IMG/VR virus record: IMGVR_UViG_3300044970_001247
Location: 1-23,403 of that record
DNA from: a virus
Length of the DNA stretch: 23,403 nucleotides
Direction: 5' to 3' (one strand)
Within the stretch, counting starts at the first letter, position 1. Every line of letters begins with the position of its first letter. Below, in pieces: positions 1 to 6,681 of this stretch. The translations under genes were made by a program, and so were the position numbers. The notes beneath the pieces are model-generated. The model was not told the origin of the DNA. It did not search any database and saw only the letters and a list, made by a program, of their open reading frames with translations.

Positions 1-11
1 CCTAGTTACGA

Positions 12-1025
12 TTAGAGCGTCGTAGCCGTCGACTCGATGCGGAGGTAGCGTGGCTGGCCGGTCGAGGTATTGCTACCGTCGAACTCACCAGTGGTGCCCT
101 CACCGCGGAGGATGGCGCCGAAGCGCATCTTGAAGCCAAGCGTTGCAACCTGCGCGATTGGATCGCTGTGGTCGCCGCCCGGAGCCACGAAGTAGCTCTG
201 GAGCGTCTGGCTGTCGCCAACGATGTAGGCATCTGGCCCGAAGAGGAACGACGAGTAGACGTCCGTCCCGCTTGCGCCTGCACCGGTGAAGACCTTTGCG
301 TTTGGCGAAACGAGGAAGCGAATACCAGCGTACGCGCCGATTTCTCCGTTGAGGAGGTCGAGCGACTTGGTGTACTTCGTGGCCTCGAGGAATCCGTTCG
401 CGCTGGTATCCGTCAATAGGTCGAACTCGACCGAAGGATGGATGATTGCGCGATAGAATCCGTCAGCGAACGTTGGAACGTTTGCTGCCTTGAGCTTTGC
501 AACAGCCTTCTTGATCGTTAGACCAGTAAGGACGTCGCTGTTGGCGTTGCCGCCGAGCCCAGCTCGGGTAGTAGCGTCACCACCATACATACCGTTGGTG
601 CCCTGGTTGACGACGTCGCGGATGATGTTGTCCATCGACTCCGTGGCGGCACGAGCAAGGCGCTCCGACGCGATTGCGATCAGGTCATGCGGGCTGTCGA
701 GCTGCGCAAGATCTGAGATCTTGAGAACCTTACCGTACTGCTTTGGCACGAAGGACTCAGTCGTGATCGTGAGATCATACTCAGCCGGGGCGCCAGCCTC
801 GGTAAGGGTGTCCGCCACGCCAAGCGGCGTGAGGTCTGGGTAACGCGCATAACGAATCTCGTTGCTGCCCTTCTGGAAGCGACCCGAGGTGTAGTTCCCC
901 GGCATTGCATGGACCAGTCGGTTGCGCAGGTTCTCCTGAGCCTGCTGCGAAACGAGCTCCGTAATGAGCGCAGAATAAGCATTGGATGAGCCAGCATCAA
1001 GCGTGGCTCGCGTCTGCGTTGCCAT
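12..1025 (-). CDS. Major capsid protein, N4-gp56 family
   Basis: A 337-residue protein that should form the capsid shell. Length and layout match the N4-gp56 family of HK97-fold major capsid proteins. Features I recognise are a helical N-terminus, a segment near residues 88-110 (TTESFVPKQYGKVLKISDL), a strand-turn region near 193-205 (AIIHPSVEFDLLTD), and a stretch near 226-246 reading NGEIGAYAGIRFLVSPNAKVF-like, typical of the family. The C-terminal half is rich in Gly, Ser and Thr. The ATG at 1025 has a strong Shine-Dalgarno (AAGGAG, 9-base spacer), and the stop is TAA. The scaffold gene lies 18 bases upstream, the usual order. The family call is by recognition of sequence pattern, not a search; a generic HK97-fold capsid protein is the only serious alternative. 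Confidence 0.88.
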   Translation of the reverse strand: MATQTRATLDAGSSNAYSALITELVSQQAQENLRNRLVHAMPGNYTSGRFQKGSNEIRYARYPDLTPLGVADTLTEAGAPAEYDLTITTESFVPKQYGKVLKISDLAQLDSPHDLIAIASERLARAATESMDNIIRDVVNQGTNGMYGGDATTRAGLGGNANSDVLTGLTIKKAVAKLKAANVPTFADGFYRAIIHPSVEFDLLTDTSANGFLEATKYTKSLDLLNGEIGAYAGIRFLVSPNAKVFTGAGASGTDVYSSFLFGPDAYIVGDSQTLQSYFVAPGGDHSDPIAQVATLGFKMRFGAILRGEGTTGEFDGSNTSTGQPRYLRIESTATTL

Positions 1026-1034
1026 TACTATTTA

Positions 1035-1040
1035 CTCCTT
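1035..1040 (-). promoter_or_regulatory. Strong Shine-Dalgarno of the capsid gene
   Basis: AAGGAG within AAAAGGAGT, 9 bases before the capsid ATG, in the 18-base gap between scaffold and capsid. Read directly from the sequence. A separate strong site fits a protein needed in hundreds of copies. Confidence 0.75.
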
Positions 1041-1043
1041 TTG

Positions 1044-1562
1044 TTACTCGCCCCAAGGATTGCCAAGGGCAGCGATGTCCTTAACAATGTCCTCAGAGGA
1101 GCGCTTCTTTCCGGCGGAAGCAACTTGCTTCGCCGGCTTGTTTGGATCTGTGAACTCCTGCTTGGGAGCCCCGCCTGTCTTCAGCAACTCTTCGAACTGC
1201 TTGGCACGCTCCTCAACGGAGAGTTCCTTAGTAGTCTCAGCGAACTGAACATAGGCTGGATATTCCTTGGCCAGGCGTTCACGCTGCTCGGACTCCCGAG
1301 TAGCCTTAAGTTCCTGTTCCAAAGTGGCGATGCGGCGCTGCGCACGCTCAAACTCTGTGAGGCTTGCCTCCTCCATCTGGAGCTTCCAAGTCTGAACCTT
1401 TTCGTATTCAGCCTTGATCTCATCCAGCTGCTTCTTGGTAGCCGTCAGAGCCTGGTCCTTGCCAGCGAGACGCTTCTTCCAAGTGGTGATGTCGTTGTCC
1501 TGGTCAGTGGCAGGCTCTACCTGCGACTGGACCTGGTCGTTCAGCACGACTTCTTCCGTCAC
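1044..1562 (-). CDS. Probable capsid scaffolding protein
   Basis: A 172-residue, very hydrophilic and helical protein placed directly before the major capsid gene, where phage scaffolds normally sit. Residues about 27-100 are a charged coiled coil (rich in K, E, Q, R with leucine and alanine spacing, e.g. RIATLEQELKATRESEQRER). The C-terminal third is Lys/Pro-rich and ends in NPWGE; in many scaffolds the capsid-binding part is C-terminal and basic. The start is GTG at 1562, chosen because a perfect AGGAGGT lies 5 bases upstream; no ATG fits better. The role comes from position, size and composition, because scaffold sequences are poorly conserved. There is no protease motif, so it does not look like a scaffold-protease fusion. 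Confidence 0.75.
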   Translation of the reverse strand: MTEEVVLNDQVQSQVEPATDQDNDITTWKKRLAGKDQALTATKKQLDEIKAEYEKVQTWKLQMEEASLTEFERAQRRIATLEQELKATRESEQRERLAKEYPAYVQFAETTKELSVEERAKQFEELLKTGGAPKQEFTDPNKPAKQVASAGKKRSSEDIVKDIAALGNPWGE

Positions 1563-1567
1563 TTTTT

Positions 1568-1574
1568 ACCTCCT
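1568..1574 (-). promoter_or_regulatory. Consensus Shine-Dalgarno of the scaffold gene, overlapping the upstream stop
   Basis: AGGAGGT, 5 bases before the GTG start of the scaffold gene. It overlaps the TAG stop codon of the 1702-residue gene (TAGGAGG), so ribosomes ending that gene sit on the scaffold's binding site. Read directly. Confidence 0.8.
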
Positions 1575-4500
1575 AGTAAATGTCGAAGTAGTCTTTGTCC
1601 GCCTTGCGGTCGAACTCGCCTAGCTTCGGTTGATTGCCACCCGTCAGCTGGTTGATGATCTGCTGAGCAGCACCAACACCGGACGGGATGGATGACAATG
1701 GGCCCATCTTTCCAATAGACCCAATAACGTCACGAGCAATGATGTCTTCAAAGGTGTAATCCTTATCCTTACCAGCAAGGCTCGTGGCGATCTTTCGTAC
1801 ATAGCCTGGTGGCATCGCGGAAATATCCCACGGCACACCAGGGAATAGCTGCGTAATCATGAACGCAACCTGGTCGTTATCTTCCATAAACTTACGGAAC
1901 GTGTAGTCAGTTTCCATTTCGTTCTCAAAGTATTGTCGGAAGTGCATGTATGCTTGGTAGCCAGCGCCCGGCGCCTGTACCCCAAATGGCTTCTTGAACA
2001 GGAAGTTTGCCAACTCTGGCAGGATCTTCTTGAACATGTAGCTGTATGGGTAGAAGCCCAGGAACGGATGGTTGATGCTGCGCTCGAACCAGCTACGGTC
2101 TGGGTTAAAGTAAGTGATCTGGTTTGCCTGTCGAAGAGACTTCTCATACACGTGCTCGAATGCGCGGAAGAGCTTCTCCTCGTTGCCGTGCTTAGCCAGC
2201 AACTCGTAGTTAGCTGTGGTCAGTGCGTCAAGTATATCTGGTGTCTTAACAGCCTCAGATGCCCGTCGGCTAATAGCCTCGTAGAGAGCAGCTTGCTTGG
2301 ACGGTGGCACCTTGGCGCTATTGGTCACAATGCCCAGCTCTCGCTTGGCGTCAACAACAATGCGCTGTAGTGTGCTGGTAAGGTCAGCAATCTCTGAGCT
2401 GTATGAGTGGCCAAGCGCAAGTGCCTGCGCCATAATCCCTGCCTCGTACGATACCTCTCCGCCAAGGGCTAGTGGTGTATCGAGCATCATGACCTGAGCG
2501 GCGTGCCTGCGAAGTACCGCGTCTGCGTAATAGTTCTCCAGGGTCACAATAGATTGCGACAGCTTGTTCTGAGCCTTGCGTACGCCAGCCACAGCTGCGC
2601 TCTCGGCGTCTGAGAGTGGCCCGGTAAACGCACGCGGGTTGCCCTTGTAGATATCGTCAATGGCGTAGAGAGAAGCCTTGAGCTCAGCTAGGGCTGGGTT
2701 CACAATGCTCATGTCGTACCCAGCGTCCCGCAGCCTCTCGGCTTGAACGCCAAGATCGATAGCAGACGGGTATGGGTTGTTGATGTAGTCTCTCAAGATA
2801 TCGTCGATGGTCATCACTGTGTCGTCAGCACCTACTCCGCCAATGGTGTTGGTCTTGAACTCGACCAGAGCCTCTCCCCTTTTGTCAGGGATTCTACGGA
2901 ATCCGAATGATGCCGGCCTGGATGCTTCGATGTCAGTCAATACACGGTCTACGCTGCGCAACCGGTCGCGCATATCCACGTACCTAACGAACAGCTCTAC
3001 AGAGTCGCTAGTGTTGTATTGTGTGATGAGCGAGTTGAGGAGCGTTGGGTCCTGCTCAGCAAGGGTCTTGTAGAAGTTCTGGGCAGCCAGGTTCATAGCA
3101 GCGCGGTCCTTGTACATCTCCTTGTTCCTGGTAAGGCGCTCGCCAAGCCGTGCGCTAGTGGCCTTCTCAAGAGTGCTCATCCTGCCCCAGTTGGTATCAA
3201 GTGCGTTCTCAAGAGCTTTATTGCGGAACACGGTTAGGAAGCTAACGTTGTCAATGATGCTGTGCGCCTCTGGCCCAACCGAGCTTAGGTCCTTGAGCTT
3301 ATCTGCGCTAAGGCTATAAGTCTTGCCCTCGCCGCTGACAACCTTAAGCACCTCATCGTTAATGCCGCGAGCCCTGTTAAGCGTTGGTGACTCAAGCCAC
3401 TCTTGGAGCCAGTACAGAGGGTTCATCTTAAATCGAATTGTTGGGTAGATGTTATCCGTCATCTTTGCGATTGCAGGGAACGCCATCTTGGCCTTGCCTG
3501 TAAACTTCTGCGTTGCCCCTACTACCTTCAGGTCACCCTCGAATGCGTACATGATTGCCTTTAGTGCGTCAAATCCAGGTGCCTTCTCTGGCAATGCAAG
3601 GTTATTAATAAAGCTATCCTTGAAGATCTCGTACGATCCCGAACCGGAGTAGTCGCGGAACGCAGTGGCAAATGCGTCGTCGATCTGGTCTCGTGCCAAG
3701 CCTCTGGCTGACACTCCGTTGTCCATGGCACGCTTGATTACCTCGTCCATGATTGCGTCTGCTTGGCCTGTGGTGATGCCGCCTCGTGCAAGGTACGCAG
3801 CAAGGCGGTTCTTAATGTTTGCTGTAACCTGCTTGGTTCCAATTGGGCTGAACATGCCGGTCACAAGCTCCTGCATTTTGCTAGAGTTGTATCGTGGAGC
3901 AATAGCTCCGACCTCATCCAGCACTGGTGCAGTCATGTCAATGAACGGAGTAACCTTGGTCTGATAGATAAACGCCTTGGTGCTGTCGTCAATGGCTGGG
4001 TTTCGCAGCAGCGTAGTCACGTTGCTGTACGGAGCCGAAGTTGCCCGTACTGTTACGTATCGGCCACCAGAAGCTCTGCCAGTAAAGTTCTCTAGCATTT
4101 GAGCATCCATGCCTGACATCTCCAGGAAGCGGCGTAGCTCCTTGACTTCCCTTGGGCTAAGGTTGGTAGCTGCAAAGCCATCATCGATAGCGCTTTGCAG
4201 GTATCGAGCAATGTCCTGGGCTCCGGACGCATCTCCAAACAGAGACTTAATATCCTCTGCTGACTCTAGGGCTGTCTTCTTCCAGATTACACGCGCCTCA
4301 TCCAAGTCCTGAGCTTTGGCCAAGTCCTTTCGAAGTGCTGCAAGCAAATCAACAGTGCGCTTGTCTCCGGTCTTCCAAATCATGTTATACTTTTCAGAGA
4401 TGAATGCCCTAAGAGCATCTACCTCGGCCTTGCTCCCCTTAACGGTATGTAGCATGGGCTGGCCGGTAGCTACGCGTGTCTCTGCGTTACGGCTGACAGA

Positions 4501-6681
4501 CGACCTGGCATCTTCGGTCAAGCGCCTAATCTCGTTGTGCACATCGACAAGCGCCTGCGCGGTAGCTCCAAAGAGGAATGACTTACGTACAAGCATGACG
4601 CCGTTGTTTCCGGTTCCGATGAATCGACGAGCGATGCGGCGCATGTCATCGAACTTCTCCTGACCAAGCTTGGCTACCATCTCGCTAATCTTGTCTGGAT
4701 CTTCGGTAAGGAACATTCGCATTTCCTGGTTGATGCGAGTTGCTGTCTTGTTGGCAGAGGCAAATGAGGCCATGTCAATAGCAACCATTGCTCGGGCTGC
4801 ATCTTTCAGGTCATCCTTGCCCATGGTTTCACGCTTGACCTTGCCGGTTTCATCGTAGTAGTTTCCGAATAGCTCGTCGAACTTCTGATTGATCTGCGCG
4901 TCAAGCAATGCGTCGTCAGCTCCCGCCCTTGTGCCGTCTGTCATTGCTGCTCTAATGCTTTTAATGCGGCTAGCAAACTCCGTCTTTGCTACCTCACGAC
5001 TCTTCACTTTAGGCAACATTTCATAGATAAGTTTGTCAATCTCGTCGGCAACAAGCCGAGCTACTCCGTCTGGCCCCATCTCGCGCATGATGTCAACGAC
5101 CTTAGCTGAGGCCTTCTCCGAAGTGCCTAGGCTGCTAAGCTTAGAAGTTATGACTTGGTTCTCTACGTGTACAGAAAGCTTCTTAAGAGCAGCGTCAGAC
5201 TTAAACGCTCCGTTCTGAATTTCTGCCTTCGAGTTGCGCACAACGTCGATGCGCTCCTTTAGCTCCCGGATACCTTCTGGGGTATCTGAAATCCTAAGGG
5301 CTGAGTTGGTACCGCCAAGCTCTGTCTTAGCACGCTCGATCATCATCTGGGCAATTTCGTCAGTAGTGTATGCGACGTCTGCGCCCATTCCGGTCTTAGC
5401 TCGAAGGATCTCTACGGCCTCGTTGAACTGCTTGTATGTGACCTCAGCAATACTTCGTGACAGTGCGGCCTCTGGTCCTGCGAGCATCCTTGTGGTGGCA
5501 ATAATTCCAATGTTGGCAGCCCCACGACCGAACATCTCTTCAGCTACGGACCGTAGCTCTTGCGGTAGCAGTTCAGCAACTGTGTCCATGACCTGGTTAA
5601 ACTTGTAGCCGCCAAGGGCTAGAGAGATCTTTTGTGTTACCGGTACGCCAAGAGCTGCGGCAATAGCACGGCTACCATCTTTAACTTTCTCTGACGTCCC
5701 GACAAGACCTTTATACACCCCAATGGCAAATCCATTGGTCACATCGTTGCCAACAGACATGGCGTTTTCTACTCGCTTGCGGGACGATTCTAGTTCGACG
5801 ATGCGCTGCTTGGTGACCTCGTCTAGCACGCCCTCTTTCCTAATGGCATCTAGTTCATTGTCAATCTTCTCTAGCTGGGCAAGGTTTCTGGCCCCGGCTG
5901 GAACCCGCTTGCCCAAGTCAAGTCCCCTTGGCTTGCTCAGGGTATCAGTAATCTTCTCTAGCGCAGTCTTTGCACCAAGTTCTGCCCTAGTAGGCCCAAG
6001 GATATCTCCGACTTTCTCTGCGCCGGGAAGCATGCTGGCTGCCTTCTTAGCCACAGCTGCGCCTTTCCAGGCTGCTGCTGCTCCTGCTGCTGCCCCAATA
6101 GGACCAGCGACCGCGGCGCCGCCAAGGATACCACCGGCATACTTAGCGCCCCTGAGCAAGTTAACTTTGCCAAGTGCTAGGGGAGTAAAGTTGAGCGGGT
6201 CGAGAACGACCTGCCAGAATAGGTTGGCGGCTCTATCGTTAGAGAAAGCTCGACCAGAGTTGTACATGTAGTCCGCCACTTCATCGATGTTTGCGCCAGA
6301 CGCGAGCATGTTCCTAATGTCTTGTGGAAGGTCGTTAGGGTTGCCCTGCGCCAGTTGCAATCGTAATCGAGCTGCTCCCTGCTGGATAATCCAGCTAGGC
6401 ACGTTCAGGGCATCAAGCGCCTTGCCGCCAAGCCAGCCAATAGGTGATTCGGAAATGAACTTAGCTACCGGCTCCACTCCAGGAAGCTTGGTAGCAATGT
6501 TGATACCAGTCTGCATGGTGTCTTGGATCGCAACGCCGAACTTCTTAGCCATCTCGTCCTGAGGGGAGAGAGGCACGTCGTTCATGCTGCCGCCAATATC
6601 TAGGGTAATACCTAGATCTTTGCCGGTCAGCTTATCTTGCGGATTGTCGTTAAGATCAAAGTCCGAATAGACGAATGGCAT
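1573..6681 (-). CDS. Giant structural/ejection protein candidate, 1702 aa, unknown function
   Basis: I do not recognise a named family. The protein is mostly alpha-helical with many Lys/Glu/Ala-rich stretches. Visible landmarks are: a Gly/Ala-rich hydrophobic segment at residues about 181-220 that could insert in or pass a membrane; an aromatic motif at about 1080-1106 (RFKMNPLYWLQEWLESP); and a second aromatic motif at about 1535-1548 (INHPFLGFYPYSYM) near the C-terminus, followed by a Gly/Pro-rich tail. No transglycosylase, protease or polymerase signature was found by eye. The ATG at 6681 shares its A with the TAA of the preceding gene (TAATG), with AGGAG just upstream. It lies between portal/928 aa and scaffold/capsid, so it is very probably a virion protein. 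An internal virion or ejection protein is my best inference. A tape measure is unlikely because no tail genes flank it. Confidence 0.6.
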   Translation of the reverse strand: MPFVYSDFDLNDNPQDKLTGKDLGITLDIGGSMNDVPLSPQDEMAKKFGVAIQDTMQTGINIATKLPGVEPVAKFISESPIGWLGGKALDALNVPSWIIQQGAARLRLQLAQGNPNDLPQDIRNMLASGANIDEVADYMYNSGRAFSNDRAANLFWQVVLDPLNFTPLALGKVNLLRGAKYAGGILGGAAVAGPIGAAAGAAAAWKGAAVAKKAASMLPGAEKVGDILGPTRAELGAKTALEKITDTLSKPRGLDLGKRVPAGARNLAQLEKIDNELDAIRKEGVLDEVTKQRIVELESSRKRVENAMSVGNDVTNGFAIGVYKGLVGTSEKVKDGSRAIAAALGVPVTQKISLALGGYKFNQVMDTVAELLPQELRSVAEEMFGRGAANIGIIATTRMLAGPEAALSRSIAEVTYKQFNEAVEILRAKTGMGADVAYTTDEIAQMMIERAKTELGGTNSALRISDTPEGIRELKERIDVVRNSKAEIQNGAFKSDAALKKLSVHVENQVITSKLSSLGTSEKASAKVVDIMREMGPDGVARLVADEIDKLIYEMLPKVKSREVAKTEFASRIKSIRAAMTDGTRAGADDALLDAQINQKFDELFGNYYDETGKVKRETMGKDDLKDAARAMVAIDMASFASANKTATRINQEMRMFLTEDPDKISEMVAKLGQEKFDDMRRIARRFIGTGNNGVMLVRKSFLFGATAQALVDVHNEIRRLTEDARSSVSRNAETRVATGQPMLHTVKGSKAEVDALRAFISEKYNMIWKTGDKRTVDLLAALRKDLAKAQDLDEARVIWKKTALESAEDIKSLFGDASGAQDIARYLQSAIDDGFAATNLSPREVKELRRFLEMSGMDAQMLENFTGRASGGRYVTVRATSAPYSNVTTLLRNPAIDDSTKAFIYQTKVTPFIDMTAPVLDEVGAIAPRYNSSKMQELVTGMFSPIGTKQVTANIKNRLAAYLARGGITTGQADAIMDEVIKRAMDNGVSARGLARDQIDDAFATAFRDYSGSGSYEIFKDSFINNLALPEKAPGFDALKAIMYAFEGDLKVVGATQKFTGKAKMAFPAIAKMTDNIYPTIRFKMNPLYWLQEWLESPTLNRARGINDEVLKVVSGEGKTYSLSADKLKDLSSVGPEAHSIIDNVSFLTVFRNKALENALDTNWGRMSTLEKATSARLGERLTRNKEMYKDRAAMNLAAQNFYKTLAEQDPTLLNSLITQYNTSDSVELFVRYVDMRDRLRSVDRVLTDIEASRPASFGFRRIPDKRGEALVEFKTNTIGGVGADDTVMTIDDILRDYINNPYPSAIDLGVQAERLRDAGYDMSIVNPALAELKASLYAIDDIYKGNPRAFTGPLSDAESAAVAGVRKAQNKLSQSIVTLENYYADAVLRRHAAQVMMLDTPLALGGEVSYEAGIMAQALALGHSYSSEIADLTSTLQRIVVDAKRELGIVTNSAKVPPSKQAALYEAISRRASEAVKTPDILDALTTANYELLAKHGNEEKLFRAFEHVYEKSLRQANQITYFNPDRSWFERSINHPFLGFYPYSYMFKKILPELANFLFKKPFGVQAPGAGYQAYMHFRQYFENEMETDYTFRKFMEDNDQVAFMITQLFPGVPWDISAMPPGYVRKIATSLAGKDKDYTFEDIIARDVIGSIGKMGPLSSIPSGVGAAQQIINQLTGGNQPKLGEFDRKADKDYFDIY

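Noticed and set aside
1041-1655. Plus-strand open frame of 204 codons rich in Leu
   Set aside because: It is a mirror of the coiled-coil scaffold gene: Lys/Glu/Gln codons read backwards give Leu/Phe/Ser, which mimics a membrane protein.
3000-3200. RNA-polymerase finger motif (R...K...YG type) around RNKEMYKDRAAMNLAAQNFY in the 1702-aa protein
   Set aside because: The spacing and the Tyr-Gly pair of the single-subunit polymerase motif are not met, and no catalytic aspartate motifs were found in order.
1573-6681. Tape-measure protein for the 1702-aa gene
   Set aside because: It has the length and helical nature, but lies between portal and scaffold, with no tail tube or tail assembly genes nearby.
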